Source: Negativicutes bacterium
Lineage (GTDB): Bacteria; Bacillota; Negativicutes; Anaeromusales; Anaeromusaceae
Assembly: GCA_009929485.1 (NCBI GenBank)
Contig: SAAJ01000002.1
Span: 62,001 to 126,000 of the forward strand
Length of the DNA: 64,000 nucleotides
Direction: 5' to 3'
The notes under the pieces were generated by a model. The model saw nothing but the letters and a program-made list of their open reading frames with translations. It did not search any database and was not told the DNA's origin. Below are positions 1 to 10,959 of the stretch, piece by piece (position 1 is the first letter of the stretch; each line of letters opens with the position of its first letter). Made by a program: the position numbers and the translations under genes.

Positions 1-73
1 CGCCGTCAATAACGCCCCATTCCGCCGCCGCACGGATTTCCTCCACATTGGCCGTGTCCAAAAAAAGCTTCAT
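1..73 (-). CDS. Transaldolase / fructose-6-phosphate aldolase-like, N-terminus only
   Basis: Only the first 24 codons are inside the window. They read MKLFLDTANVEEIRAA..., the hallmark start of the small TalC/FSA-type transaldolase family (first beta strand with the conserved LDTAN). Two in-frame ATGs exist; the one at 73 is preferred because the GAGGAGG ribosome site at 81-87 sits 7 nt upstream, whereas the ATG at 79 would leave 1 nt. The family interconverts sugar phosphates in the non-oxidative pentose phosphate pathway; a transketolase lies 25 kb away. Function rests on a short peptide. Confidence 0.8.
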   Translation of the reverse strand, partial: MKLFLDTANVEEIRAAAEWGVIDG

Positions 74-120
74 CGCCATTCCTCCTCTATTCGTTTCATC
101 CTTCCGCCGGCAAGCGCCGG

Positions 121-747
121 TTAAGAATGGAAATACGCATAAGAAGCTGAATACAGTTCAATTTCCCGCAGCTGAGCGGCCTTAGTCAAATCCCGCTCGT
201 TACGAGCGGGAACCAGGTGCTTAGCACCGCAAGAGCGGCAGGACAACAATACGCCGCTATCCAACACTTCCGCCGCTAATTGCGGCTGGCGGCAGGCACA
301 AGAAATTTCCCCTTGCGCCGCCAAGTCGTGAACCATATTCAACACTTCCAAAAGAACCTGCGGGTCCTCTATCGTTTCTTCGTCCTCTTCGCCCTGCAGA
401 CCTTGGCAAATCTGACGATGGCGAAGTTGCTGCTCTCGCAACAACTCAGGATGACCTATTAAACCTAATTCCAGCGTATGGCTCGGGCAATAGAGACGAT
501 GCATTTCGACCTGCCAAAACTGTTGCGGAGTAAAACAAAGCAGATGATCCTGTCGGCATAACAGACATGGCAGCCGCAACAAGGGCTGGCTGTGCGACGC
601 AGCTACGATCTCCCCTTGCCATTGACCGCAATGGCAATACAGCTGCTGCCGTTCATGACGCAAGGAAAATCGAGACAATTCATACAGCTCTAGTTTGCCG
701 CACCGTTGACAAAACAACGCCAACGACGTCCAGGTCCGAGCAACCAT
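121..747 (-). CDS. Cysteine-rich multi-zinc-ribbon protein, unknown function
   Basis: A soluble protein of 208 residues from the ATG at 747, chosen because a GGAGGAGTGGAG ribosome site lies just upstream; a longer frame up to 810 has no such site. It carries repeated Cys pairs (FCQRC, YCHC, PCLLC, YCPSH, SCACR, SCRSC) spaced like several small zinc ribbons or knuckles, with a central acidic helix (GEEDEETIED). No enzymatic motif is visible. It sits directly upstream of the transaldolase start on the same strand. Zinc binding is an inference from the Cys spacing; the family is not recognised. Confidence 0.7.
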   Translation of the reverse strand: MVARTWTSLALFCQRCGKLELYELSRFSLRHERQQLYCHCGQWQGEIVAASHSQPLLRLPCLLCRQDHLLCFTPQQFWQVEMHRLYCPSHTLELGLIGHPELLREQQLRHRQICQGLQGEEDEETIEDPQVLLEVLNMVHDLAAQGEISCACRQPQLAAEVLDSGVLLSCRSCGAKHLVPARNERDLTKAAQLREIELYSASYAYFHS

Positions 748-831
748 CTCCACTCCTCCTTTTAGTAATAGGTTCGCCAGTGGAAAAAAAAATCCTGCCC
801 GGACATACACGCTTTTGAAATAAGGACGCCG

Positions 832-3150
832 TCACCACCTGACAAAGCTCTTTAGCAGCCGCAATCCGGCTACCGCTTTACGCAGCCATGGTTGATGATA
901 CACGGTCAACGTATACGTTGCCTGCGGATCGTCCCAGACGAAAGCAAGAGCATTATCGGCGTTAGGCAAATTCCAAGCGGAACTTATCATCTCGCCGTTT
1001 TTGCGCACTTCCGCCCGAAAAGCCTGTTCTCGAAGATACAAGGGGATTTTGACACTAACCGCCTGAGGCCGCTCCGCCGAAACCGACAAATCGCGCCCCA
1101 GCAGCTCTATTTCATAGCGACTGCTCAGCCAGCCGTGTTCCAGGCGCTTTCCGTACAAGGCGGTTGCTTCCAGCTTTTCTTCATCCAAGAAAGCGCGCAC
1201 CAATTGACTGGCCGTCGCGAAGCGCAATAATCCTTGCTGTACATAGCGCTGCTTTAGATACGCCAGATGCGCGTCTAGGGCGGCGAATTGGCCGCCGGAC
1301 AAGCTGCGCCAGTCCCCCTCGCCCTGCATGAACATGGCATGGGTGAAGCCAATAATGCCATGCACTCCAGGAACAACAGCGCCATTGCGAACAAAAGCTT
1401 CCATGCCTGCATCCGCTTTGGCATTCATCACCGCCGCCGTTTGTTGGTCATAAAAGATAGGCGGCTGTGGTGTAGGACGCAGCTCCACCACTCCGGCTTC
1501 AGAAGCTTCACGCGCGGGGCGGCCAATATCTGTTTTAGCGGCCAAATACAACTCGCCGCCATAAGGCGCAGACGTTTCCCTCCCGCTATTGCCGGCGGCG
1601 TCACTGGAGCCCCACAAACCCAAACGTCGAAATACTTCACTGCTCATGTCTTGCGACTCGCTGCTGGCGCCAAAATCAAAGGAACCGGCTCTTGCCGTCA
1701 ACAACTGTCCTTGGGACGAGTCGGCGGCCAATTCATCCACAAGCCGCTGGTACGCATACAAACTTCCCAGCCTGCTGCCCCGGTTTCCGTAGTCGCCAAA
1801 ACTCCCCAGCGAATGCGCCCAGCCATGCCGCAAATGATTGGCCCAAAGGCCGTCTGCCGGCTCATAGTATGATAATACATTGCCAGGTATGTACGGATCA
1901 TAATCCGTGTGCATATGTACGCCATATTCATGTCCTTTGGCGCTTTCCTGACGCACGGAACGTTCTATATCGGCCACCGCTTCCTGCCATTGCTTGGTCG
2001 GCGATTGGCTTTGCGCCCACTGCGCCGCGGCTACCGCAGGCCAAGCGATATAATGAGTCCAAAAAGCGCCATGACTCGCGGCAATGGCATTAAGAGTTTC
2101 CGCTTTCTGCACCATCTGCACTTGGTATTCTTCCGGATTGAGCCAGCCGTCCTGATTCCCCCAAGGTTTGGCATAGCCAGCGCCGTCAATCGGCTCCAAA
2201 TCTTCCGTCATCACATAGTAGACGCTCCCCGGCCGGGCTGCAGCCACTGAAACCGCTGTCTGCGCCTTTTCTTCTCCATTTAAGGATAACTGCAGCTGCC
2301 AAGGCTTGCCAAAATTAACACGCTCGGCCCGACGCCCCTCTAAGACCCAATCCAATTCAACAGTCTGCCCTGGAGTCAGACGCACATGTCGCACCCGGTC
2401 TCCTTGCACGGTCACGCCGTATCCTTGCGGCTCCGCTATAGCCGCCGTGATTTCTACTTCCGGCTGCGAGCCGTTATACTGCAAACGAGTACGCCAGTGA
2501 ACTTCTTCTCCTTGGCGCACCGCAAGCGCTTGGGGCGCAGAAACAGCCACTGCGGCAGCCGGCTGCGCCGTCAGCGAAAAGCGACTCACCAATACATGCT
2601 GCCCCTCGCCGGCTTCCAGCACCCAGCGGTAGCAATGGGCCGCGCTAAGCGGCTGTCCTGGAAAAAACTCGTTCCAAAGGCGTTGTACGCTATAACGAGA
2701 CTCTACCCAATTCGCTTCATAGTTGCTGCGATAACGGGCGTCCACCCAGCGCTGTTCACTGCCAGCCGCCGGCCACGTTCCAGTATAAACCCAGCCCACG
2801 CTGCGCTTCACTTGCCCGTCAGGGCCCAATTCTTCCAAAAGCAGTCTTCCTGTTCCTTGGGTCGAGCGCCAGAGGAAGCGGCTGTCCGCCACCAATTCCG
2901 GGGCGGCGCCAGCCTCCAGATAGTAGCGCACCATGCCGGCTCCCCCAGCGGCAATATCCACGCCATTGGTTCCTTCCAGCGCTGTCCCTTGCACCAGACG
3001 AACCATATTGCCAGCGCCATTTTCACTGACACTGCCAGTGATTTCACCGCCTTGCACCTGCAAGGGCGCCACGGCCGCAGGCATCTTAAGACCGCAGCCG
3101 GCCAAAATTCCCACCAAAGCAATCCCTGCCAGCAAGCTCCTGCTCTTCAT
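832..3150 (-). CDS. Large lipoprotein with a polysaccharide-deacetylase-like C-terminal half
   Basis: 772 residues starting with a lipoprotein signal peptide and lipobox (GILAGCG, Cys19), so it is likely membrane-anchored outside the cytoplasm. Residues about 30-330 look like beta-sandwich segments. The region about 340-650 contains a HMHTDYDPY segment and a late GVHGIIGFTHAMF segment that resemble metal-binding strands of NodB-type polysaccharide deacetylases, but the canonical catalytic signatures are not clear. The start is preceded by GGAGGCGGG. The sppA stop lies 12 nt upstream, so the two are probably co-transcribed. An envelope glycan-modifying role is a guess; 'lipoprotein of unknown function' is the safe call. 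Confidence 0.65.
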   Translation of the reverse strand: MKSRSLLAGIALVGILAGCGLKMPAAVAPLQVQGGEITGSVSENGAGNMVRLVQGTALEGTNGVDIAAGGAGMVRYYLEAGAAPELVADSRFLWRSTQGTGRLLLEELGPDGQVKRSVGWVYTGTWPAAGSEQRWVDARYRSNYEANWVESRYSVQRLWNEFFPGQPLSAAHCYRWVLEAGEGQHVLVSRFSLTAQPAAAVAVSAPQALAVRQGEEVHWRTRLQYNGSQPEVEITAAIAEPQGYGVTVQGDRVRHVRLTPGQTVELDWVLEGRRAERVNFGKPWQLQLSLNGEEKAQTAVSVAAARPGSVYYVMTEDLEPIDGAGYAKPWGNQDGWLNPEEYQVQMVQKAETLNAIAASHGAFWTHYIAWPAVAAAQWAQSQSPTKQWQEAVADIERSVRQESAKGHEYGVHMHTDYDPYIPGNVLSYYEPADGLWANHLRHGWAHSLGSFGDYGNRGSRLGSLYAYQRLVDELAADSSQGQLLTARAGSFDFGASSESQDMSSEVFRRLGLWGSSDAAGNSGRETSAPYGGELYLAAKTDIGRPAREASEAGVVELRPTPQPPIFYDQQTAAVMNAKADAGMEAFVRNGAVVPGVHGIIGFTHAMFMQGEGDWRSLSGGQFAALDAHLAYLKQRYVQQGLLRFATASQLVRAFLDEEKLEATALYGKRLEHGWLSSRYEIELLGRDLSVSAERPQAVSVKIPLYLREQAFRAEVRKNGEMISSAWNLPNADNALAFVWDDPQATYTLTVYHQPWLRKAVAGLRLLKSFVRW

Positions 3151-3162
3151 GCTCCCGCCTCC

Positions 3163-4080
3163 TTAGTAGGCAGCCGGCAAGGCCATGGGCGCCAGCACAG
3201 GAGCTGCTTTAGGCGCCGTCCCCAGCGCCTGCCAAACCGCTTGCTGTACCAAACTGCTTACTGTAGTTCTGCCAAAAAGGGCGTCCCAAGGAGAAGTCTG
3301 CCCCATCTCCCGAATCATAGGTCGCTCCGCCAAGCCTAATTTGTCAACCGTGCCGTCAATGGCATCATACAAGTTGCCCATTTCGTCCACCAAACCGCTG
3401 GCCAAGGCTTGGCGTCCCGTGTAAATGCGCCCGTCCGCTAACAAGCGAACCTGTTCCGGCGGCAGCTTTCTGCCCTCGGATACTACCGTTACAAACTGCT
3501 CGTACATATCGTTCACCATGGCCTGGAGCAACGCTTTTTCGGTTGCCGTCATCGCCCGATCCGGCGAAAGAATATCCTTATGCGGCCCGCTTTGAATGCG
3601 TTCATTCCGAATGCCGATTTTTTGATATAGTTCTTCCCAATTTGCATAAGGCATATATACGCCAATACTGCCGGTAATCGTTGACGGATTGGCGTAAATT
3701 CGCTCCGTGCATGCCGCCAGCCAGTACCCGCCGGAAGCCGCTATGTCTCCCATGGAGGATACCACTGGTTTGCCGCCAGCCCTGACTTTTAAGATTTCTT
3801 CCCCCAATTCCTGAGACGCCGTGGCGCTGCCGCCCGGGCTGTTAATACGCAAAATAATCGCTTTAACCGCGTCATCATCGCGAGCTTCATGCAATTGACG
3901 AATAATGCCGTCTACGCCGCCGTTTTCTCCCCATAGGCCGCTTTGACCGCGTCCGCCTAAAATGACGCCTTCCACATGAATCACCGCAATTTGCGGTTCC
4001 GCTTTTGCCGGCGACCATTTCCACCAGCCCGCAAGGATTACGATAGCAAGCAAAACCAGCCCCCAACGTTTCTTCGTCAT
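3163..4080 (-). CDS. sppA: Signal peptide peptidase SppA
   Basis: 305 residues, the size of the short (Bacillus-type) SppA rather than the 67 kDa E. coli form. One N-terminal membrane segment (about residues 7-22) is followed by the S49 serine-protease fold. DIAASGGYW contains the nucleophilic Ser, GSIGVYMPYAN follows it, and the catalytic Lys is expected within SGPHKDILSPDR. The enzyme degrades signal peptides left in the membrane after secretion. The ATG at 4080 has a GGGGAGAAAG site. It lies upstream of the lipoprotein gene on the same strand. Confidence 0.93.
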   Translation of the reverse strand: MTKKRWGLVLLAIVILAGWWKWSPAKAEPQIAVIHVEGVILGGRGQSGLWGENGGVDGIIRQLHEARDDDAVKAIILRINSPGGSATASQELGEEILKVRAGGKPVVSSMGDIAASGGYWLAACTERIYANPSTITGSIGVYMPYANWEELYQKIGIRNERIQSGPHKDILSPDRAMTATEKALLQAMVNDMYEQFVTVVSEGRKLPPEQVRLLADGRIYTGRQALASGLVDEMGNLYDAIDGTVDKLGLAERPMIREMGQTSPWDALFGRTTVSSLVQQAVWQALGTAPKAAPVLAPMALPAAY

Positions 4081-4152
4081 ATCTTTCTCCCCTTCTCAAT
4101 CAGCGTTGTTCTCAACATTTCGCGTCGCGACGCCGTTTTCCTGCTGCAATAC

Positions 4153-4177
4153 CAAAAGCCGCCCCGAAGGGCGGCTC
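4153..4177 (-). terminator. Intrinsic terminator of pyrG
   Basis: A GC-rich 8-bp stem (AGCCGCCC) with a short loop, followed on the minus strand by TTTTGG; it begins 5 nt after the pyrG stop codon. Confidence 0.8.
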
Positions 4178-4181
4178 CATC

Positions 4182-5813
<1,632 letters not shown>

Positions 5814-5838
5814 CTACTCGTTCTAAAAACTGTCCTCC

Positions 5839-5846
5839 ATTATAGC
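5839..5846 (-). promoter_or_regulatory. Probable pyrG promoter (extended -10)
   Basis: On the minus strand TGCTATAAT forms an extended -10 about 40 nt upstream of the pyrG ATG. No good -35 hexamer is seen at 17 nt, which fits extended -10 promoters. Confidence 0.5.
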
Positions 5847-5886
5847 ACGCACGCTGGCACTCCGCCAGCTGGAAAACCAATTTTCC

Positions 5887-7551
5887 TTACATTTTTTCAG
5901 GCGCATCTACGCCGAGAATGCCCAAGGCCCGACACAGCACCTGCTGCGTCGCCGCAACCAGACCCAGACGAGCTTGCTGCACATCCGGCTCTGCGCCAAT
6001 AATACGGCATTGATTATAAAAAGTATGAAACAGACTTGCCGCCTCATGCACATAGCGAGCAATGCGGTGCGGCGCCCGTTCCCGAGCCGCCTGATCGATT
6101 TCTTCGGGAAAATCTCCCAGCTTTTTAATCAGTTCAATCTCCGCTTCCTCACGCAAAGCCTGCAGCGGCAAAGCGGCAAGTTCCCCCATTACAATCCCGG
6201 CTTCTGCGGTTTGACGGAAAATGCTGGAAATCCGGGCGTGTGCGTATTGCACATAATAGACGGGGTTTTCATTAGACCGGGACCGCGCCAAGTCAATGTC
6301 AAAATCCAGTTGGCTGTCAATGGAACGCATAATAAAGAAATAACGCGCCGCATCCCGGCCAACCTCTTCCATCAGCTCGTCCAACGTCACGCTTTGGCCT
6401 GTCCGCTTAGACATCTTTACCAGTTGGCCGTCCCGATACAAGCTAACCATCTGCAAAATCAAAACTTCCAAGCGCTCCGCTTCATAACCAAGAGCCGCCA
6501 TGGAAGCCTTCACTCGGCAGATATAGCCGTGGTGATCAGCGCCCCAAATATTAATGATTTTATCGAAGCCGCGTTCCGCTTTATTGCGATGGTAGGCGAT
6601 ATCCGCCGCCAAATACGTAGGCACGCCATTGTCGCGAATAATAACCCGATCCTTATCATCGCCATAGGCCGTGGATTTCAACCACAAAGCGCCTTCTTTT
6701 TCATAAGCCTGGCCCTTTTCCTTCAAGATGGCGCAGGCCTCGTCCACAGCGCCGCTTTGATGCAGGGTTCGTTCGCTGAACCATACGTCAAAATGCACAT
6801 TAAATGCTGCTAAGTGCTCCTTTAAAATCGCTAGTTTTTCCGCTAGCGCCACTTCTTTAAAGTGAGCTACCCGTTCCTCTTCACTCCAGGACAAATATTT
6901 GTCGCCGTCGCGATCAAGCAGGCCTTGCGCCGTAGTGATGATGTCTTCGCCCCGATAGCCGTTTTCCGGAAAGGCTATCTCTTGACCCAATAATTCCAAA
7001 TAGCGAGCGTTGACAGACGCCGCCAAATTGTCAATCTGGTTTCCCGCATCATTGATGTAGTATTCCGCCTGCACGTCATAGCCGGCGGCGCGCAGCACAT
7101 TGACCAAAGCACTGCCGAAAGCAGCGCCCCGTCCATGTCCCACATGCAACAAGCCTGTCGGATTGGCGCTGACAAACTCCACTTGGATCTTCTCACCGTT
7201 GCCGGTTTGCGTACAGCCGTAAGAATCTCCTTGAGCCAAAATATCTGCTAACAGGTCATGCACCCATTCCGGCCGCAGATAAAAATTAATAAAACCGGGA
7301 CCGGCAATCTCACAGCGCTCCAGCCAGGGACGCTGCAGATACTTTACCAGTGCCTCGGCCACTTTACGCGGATTCGTGCGCGCCGCCCGCGCGGTCTGCA
7401 TGGCAAAATTCGTAGCATAATCTCCAAATTCCTTTTGCGGCGGCACCTCTAGCAGCACCTCCGGCAATGTGTCCGCCTGAAAGTCGCCAGCGGCTATAGC
7501 CGCTGCAGCCGCTTCCCGAATGGCGTTCTCTAGGCTTGTCTTAATGTCCAC
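5887..7551 (-). CDS. argS: Arginyl-tRNA synthetase
   Basis: 554 residues, a full class I ArgRS that charges tRNA-Arg. The N-terminal Add-1 domain covers about residues 1-90, the HIGH box appears as HVGHGRGA near 130, and a KMSKRTG motif lies near 375, followed by the alpha-helical DALR anticodon-binding domain (YVQYAHARI...). The start is the GTG at 7551 with a GGGAGGAG site; it overlaps the DUF1934 gene by 11 nt, implying translational coupling. The same DUF1934-argS pairing occurs in Bacillus (ywiB-argS). Confidence 0.98.
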   Translation of the reverse strand: MDIKTSLENAIREAAAAAIAAGDFQADTLPEVLLEVPPQKEFGDYATNFAMQTARAARTNPRKVAEALVKYLQRPWLERCEIAGPGFINFYLRPEWVHDLLADILAQGDSYGCTQTGNGEKIQVEFVSANPTGLLHVGHGRGAAFGSALVNVLRAAGYDVQAEYYINDAGNQIDNLAASVNARYLELLGQEIAFPENGYRGEDIITTAQGLLDRDGDKYLSWSEEERVAHFKEVALAEKLAILKEHLAAFNVHFDVWFSERTLHQSGAVDEACAILKEKGQAYEKEGALWLKSTAYGDDKDRVIIRDNGVPTYLAADIAYHRNKAERGFDKIINIWGADHHGYICRVKASMAALGYEAERLEVLILQMVSLYRDGQLVKMSKRTGQSVTLDELMEEVGRDAARYFFIMRSIDSQLDFDIDLARSRSNENPVYYVQYAHARISSIFRQTAEAGIVMGELAALPLQALREEAEIELIKKLGDFPEEIDQAARERAPHRIARYVHEAASLFHTFYNQCRIIGAEPDVQQARLGLVAATQQVLCRALGILGVDAPEKM

Positions 7552-7975
7552 AAATTTGCTCCTCCCGTATCACGACAGACAATTGATTGGTACTTTGCCA
7601 TTGTCCGTCAATTTCCAAATCATAAGTAATGTCCACCGCGCCGCTTGCCGGTCCAAAAAGCCAAGAATATTCCTTCGTCATAATGCCCAAGGACAATTTG
7701 CCGTACGGCGTAGCATAGCCGCTTTCCGTACGCTCGCCGCGTCGAAACTCCTGTTCCTGTTCCACATCGCCGCGCCGCACCAAAATCGTTCGGTCTTCAT
7801 GTATCTTCAACAAGGTTGTTGTTTGTCCCAAGCCGTCTTCTTCCCGTTCCCGGTAGGAAATGTAATCGACCCCGTTCCGCCGATAATACGTGCCTGCAAC
7901 CGTCATTTCCTGACATTGTTCCTGGTCGTATACATCTTTTTGGCGTCCTGTAATAGTAACAAAAACTCGTTTCAT
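7541..7975 (-). CDS. DUF1934 (YwiB-like) beta-barrel protein
   Basis: 144 residues (145 if the ATG 3 nt upstream is used). The ATG at 7975 is preferred because it sits 7 nt from AAAGGAG. The pattern of a start VFVTITGRQKD, a middle TTTLLKIHEDRTILVRRGD and a late YGKLSLGIMT is typical of DUF1934, a calycin-like small barrel conserved beside argS in Firmicutes. Its function is unknown. It is the first gene of a two-gene operon with argS. Confidence 0.85.
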   Translation of the reverse strand: MKRVFVTITGRQKDVYDQEQCQEMTVAGTYYRRNGVDYISYREREEDGLGQTTTLLKIHEDRTILVRRGDVEQEQEFRRGERTESGYATPYGKLSLGIMTKEYSWLFGPASGAVDITYDLEIDGQWQSTNQLSVVIREEQICGH

Positions 7976-8025
7976 CATGAGTCTCCTTTAAAACTAGGAA
8001 CACGTGCATCACACCATAATAATCT

Positions 8026-8055
8026 ATTATACTCGAAGTTCTCCTTTTTTGCCAA
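8026..8055 (-). promoter_or_regulatory. Promoter of the DUF1934-argS operon
   Basis: Minus strand TTGGCA (8050-8055), an 18-nt spacer, and TATAAT (8026-8031): a near-consensus sigma-A promoter about 50 nt upstream of the first start codon. Confidence 0.75.
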
Positions 8056-8068
8056 GCCTGCCCATAAG

Positions 8069-8094
8069 AAAAAACCGGCTTACGCCGGTTTTTT
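8069..8094 (-). terminator. Intrinsic terminator after the chemotaxis-like gene
   Basis: AAAACCGGC/GCCGGTTTT hairpin with a four-base loop and T-runs on both strands. It lies 10 nt beyond the stop of the minus-strand transducer gene and can act in either direction. Confidence 0.85.
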
Positions 8095-8103
8095 AATCAA
8101 TTT

Positions 8104-8955
8104 TCAAAACACGTCTTTTAGTTTTTGGCTGGTATCTTGCATGGCTTCCACCATATGTACAATTTCTTCCATCGCCTTCGCCTGTTCGCCGGAAATCTCA
8201 GCAGATTGATGCACGCCGCCGATGACATCCTCGTTGGCCTTGCGTATTTCCGCCAAAATCTTGTTGATTGTTTCTGTCGCCTCGGCGCTGTTTTGGGCCA
8301 GTTTCTGCATTTCCTGGGCCACTACGGCAAAGCCTCGGCCCACTTCGCCCGCCCGCGCCGCTTCAATAGAAGCATTAAGGGATAATAGTTTCGTTTCGCT
8401 GGCAATGGCCCGGCTCATATCCAAAATATGGGCCGTTTCCTTCACTCGTTCCACCGCATTCTCAGCCAGACGCGACACTTTTTCCGTCGTCGCCGCCAAT
8501 TCCTGGGATGAAGCGGAAATCTCCTCCACCGCCGCCGCTGCTTGCTGCGCCTGCGCCGACACCTGTCCCGACATAGTTTCAATCAGCTGAATCTGCTGCT
8601 GCTGCCGCAGTCTCGTTCCAAAAAGCGCCGCCACCACCTTGGCTATAGGCCGCGCTATAGTGAGCTCACCAGCCACGCCAAAGCTTCCTACCCGCGCACC
8701 GTCAAAAACGATAGGGTAGTTTTGGCCTTCTTTCATTTGCCCCTGCGCAGCCTGCTCGGCGGTCACAAAAAATTCGTCAATTTCGCCGAGCATCATTCTC
8801 CTGGCCCCGTCATGGACCATGCCATAGCGATTTTTAGCTGAATCGCCGATAATAACGCCGCCTTCGCCACACACAATCGTATGACAACCAGTAGCGCCAT
8901 AAACAAAATCCGTCAGTTCCTGCGCCATTTCTCGTGAAATCTCTAATTTAGCCAT
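8104..8955 (-). CDS. Small soluble chemotaxis-type transducer with sugar-diacid-like sensor domain (copy 1)
   Basis: 283 residues with no signal peptide or membrane helix. The N-terminal 110 residues ([53 protein letters not shown]) resemble the putative sugar-diacid recognition domain found at the N-terminus of CdaR regulators. The C-terminal part is a truncated MCP signalling coiled coil with the CheA/CheW-contact hairpin ([21 protein letters not shown]). It is too short to hold the full MCP adaptation region. It lies 22 nt downstream of a paralogue, so the pair is probably co-transcribed. The ligand is unknown; a cytoplasmic metabolite sensor feeding the Che pathway is the likely role. Confidence 0.85.
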   Translation of the reverse strand: MAKLEISREMAQELTDFVYGATGCHTIVCGEGGVIIGDSAKNRYGMVHDGARRMMLGEIDEFFVTAEQAAQGQMKEGQNYPIVFDGARVGSFGVAGELTIARPIAKVVAALFGTRLRQQQQIQLIETMSGQVSAQAQQAAAAVEEISASSQELAATTEKVSRLAENAVERVKETAHILDMSRAIASETKLLSLNASIEAARAGEVGRGFAVVAQEMQKLAQNSAEATETINKILAEIRKANEDVIGGVHQSAEISGEQAKAMEEIVHMVEAMQDTSQKLKDVF

Positions 8956-8977
8956 AGTTCCGCCCCCTGAATCTCAA

Positions 8978-9841
8978 TTACCGATCGTATAAAGACGCCA
9001 AGGCCACCGTAGAGCTCTGCATCGTTTCCACCATATTGCTGATGTCTTGCATGGCCTTAGCTTGCTCACCGGAAATGCCGGCGGATTGATCGACCCCAGT
9101 AATTACCCGATTCAACGCGTTTTGAATATCCCCCAGAATTCCATTAATCTGCTCCGTCGCTTCGGCGCTGTTTTGCGCCAGCTTCTGCATTTCCTGAGCC
9201 ACCACGGCAAAACCGCGTCCCACTTCGCCCGCCCGCGCCGCTTCGATGGATGCATTCAGCGACAATAATTTCGTTTCCGTCGCAATGGCCCGGCTCATAT
9301 CCAGAATTTTCGCCGTGTTTTTCACTTTATCCATGGATTCTCGCGACAGCTGCACCACATTTTCTGTTGTCGAAGCCAGCTCTTGGGAAGAAGCGGATAT
9401 TTCCTCAATAGCAGCCACCGCCTGATGAATATCGCCGGAAACGCGCTTAGCCATGCGCTCCGCTTCACTACGTCGAAAGTTTTCCCTCACCCGATAGCTA
9501 ACAACCGTTGCCGCTACCAAGGTCAGCGGTTTCACCACATCAATCGGCCCAGTAATGCCAAAGGTACCGATGCGCTCTCCTTCTACGTCAATCAGACAGC
9601 TATAGCCTTCCTTTACATTTGAATTAGCAGCCGCCTCTTGAGCGGTCACCGCATACTCATGAGCCAACCCTTGTACGATCTTTTGCGCACCGGCATGCAC
9701 CTTGCCAATGCGAGCCCCGCCATAAGTATCCCCGATAATGGTACCTGTTTCATTGCAGATAATCATGTCATAGCCGGTTTTCCCCTTTACAAAAGAAACC
9801 AATTCCTGGGCCAACGACGCCTCGATGTGAAAATTGCTCAT
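8978..9841 (-). CDS. Small soluble chemotaxis-type transducer with sugar-diacid-like sensor domain (copy 2)
   Basis: 287 residues with the same architecture as its downstream neighbour: an N-terminal diacid-recognition-like domain ([40 protein letters not shown]), a short linker, and the conserved MCP signalling tip ([21 protein letters not shown]). The signalling halves are almost identical between the copies while the sensor halves differ, which suggests tandem duplication followed by divergence of ligand specificity. The start follows GGGGAGAG. No membrane segment is visible, so it should act in the cytoplasm. Confidence 0.85.
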   Translation of the reverse strand: MSNFHIEASLAQELVSFVKGKTGYDMIICNETGTIIGDTYGGARIGKVHAGAQKIVQGLAHEYAVTAQEAAANSNVKEGYSCLIDVEGERIGTFGITGPIDVVKPLTLVAATVVSYRVRENFRRSEAERMAKRVSGDIHQAVAAIEEISASSQELASTTENVVQLSRESMDKVKNTAKILDMSRAIATETKLLSLNASIEAARAGEVGRGFAVVAQEMQKLAQNSAEATEQINGILGDIQNALNRVITGVDQSAGISGEQAKAMQDISNMVETMQSSTVALASLYDR

Positions 9842-9965
9842 GCCTGTTCTCTCCCCATTCTTTCCCGCAACAACTTATCTTCTCTAATGTTTATAAAATT
9901 ACATATATATATTTTTGATTACACTTCCACATCGTTCTTCTCTTTTCCTGCTTCAGGAATCACCA

Positions 9966-10010
9966 TAAAAAAGAAAAGCGCTTGGCTGCAATTTCTGCTG
10001 CCAAACGCTT
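9966..10010 (-). terminator. Intrinsic terminator of the DUF2156 gene
   Basis: An imperfect stem of about 14 bp (AAGCGTTTGGCAGCA and its partner) followed on the minus strand by TTTTCTTTTTT, just after the stop at 10018. Confidence 0.8.
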
Positions 10011-10017
10011 CTGCTCA

Positions 10018-10911
10018 TTATTTAGGCGTAGCCACATATTTCTCCAGCAAAATAACCGGATGATAGGATTCTTTGGCCTTGCGCAGGCCCTCCTCGCCCA
10101 TATCTTCCTCGCGATTGATGAAGGTTACTCCCTCCCAGGCTTGACGACAAAATTCCCAATTGATAGCCGCATAAAGACCGCGAATCTCGCCATTCGCTTT
10201 TTCCACATGAATAACTGCAGTATCTTCGTTAATTTTCTCGCCAAAAGAGTATGCCTCCACTTGGCCGTTAAGCAAGATGACTCCGCCTACGAACCCAAGG
10301 CGCTCCATATTCTGCAACCCATCATGAATAGCCTGACGTTCGCAGTCAATGGAATCCCCCTTTTCACAGCCCTTCTGTGCACACCAGCGATCAGTAAACG
10401 CCTCACAGGCATCCACCAATTCCGGCGTCAACGGAGCATACTCATAACCGGAATTGTTTTTCAAAAACTGATTCAAATGGTTCTTTTTGCCGTGATAACG
10501 CCGTCCCGCTAACGTCGCCAAAGCCGTCTGCTCGTAAACATAGTCAAAATTATCCCGGTCAGCTGTCAAATTAAAAAACCCGGGCTTCGCTGCTTCTACC
10601 ACAGGCATCAGCGTTGCTTCGATGCCTCTGATAATAAGCGGATGTTCTGTTTCTTCACAAAAGGCCATCAGCTCTTCCAAGGCAGCCGGCATTGCCTCGT
10701 CGCGGCAAATAGGCGGCAGCACAAAGGCTTCCCCTTCCCACTCCGCGCGCAAGAATAAAGCTTCACCAGCTTCCGCCCAGCGAATGCGGCAAACATTGCG
10801 CCACATAAACAGATTCGTAAAGTTGAAATGCGCATTATCATAACGGCGCTGCTGAAAATACGATTGAAACGTTTCCTTATCGTCTAATTGGATCTCACGA
10901 AATTGTAACAT
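10018..10911 (-). CDS. DUF2156 (phosphatidylglycerol lysyltransferase C-terminal-like) protein
   Basis: 297 residues from the ATG at 10911, which follows AAGGAGAGATCCTA; an in-frame extension to 10989 runs through the promoter and is rejected. The sequence (FTNLFMWRNVCRIRW; NRE..MGEEGLRKAKESYHP) matches the soluble DUF2156 family, a double GNAT-like fold related to the aminoacyl-transfer domain of MprF but without its membrane flippase part. Family members are presumed to use aminoacyl-tRNA as donor; the acceptor is not known. It is a single-gene unit with its own promoter and terminator. Confidence 0.85.
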   Translation of the reverse strand: MLQFREIQLDDKETFQSYFQQRRYDNAHFNFTNLFMWRNVCRIRWAEAGEALFLRAEWEGEAFVLPPICRDEAMPAALEELMAFCEETEHPLIIRGIEATLMPVVEAAKPGFFNLTADRDNFDYVYEQTALATLAGRRYHGKKNHLNQFLKNNSGYEYAPLTPELVDACEAFTDRWCAQKGCEKGDSIDCERQAIHDGLQNMERLGFVGGVILLNGQVEAYSFGEKINEDTAVIHVEKANGEIRGLYAAINWEFCRQAWEGVTFINREEDMGEEGLRKAKESYHPVILLEKYVATPK

Positions 10912-10959
10912 TAGGATCTCTCCTTGTATCGAAACCACTTGATTCCAAAATCTACTCAC

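Noticed and set aside
2386-3339. 317-codon plus-strand frame
   Set aside because: It overlaps the lipoprotein and sppA genes in antisense and reads as Arg/His/Ser-rich low-information protein, typical of a GC-rich shadow frame.
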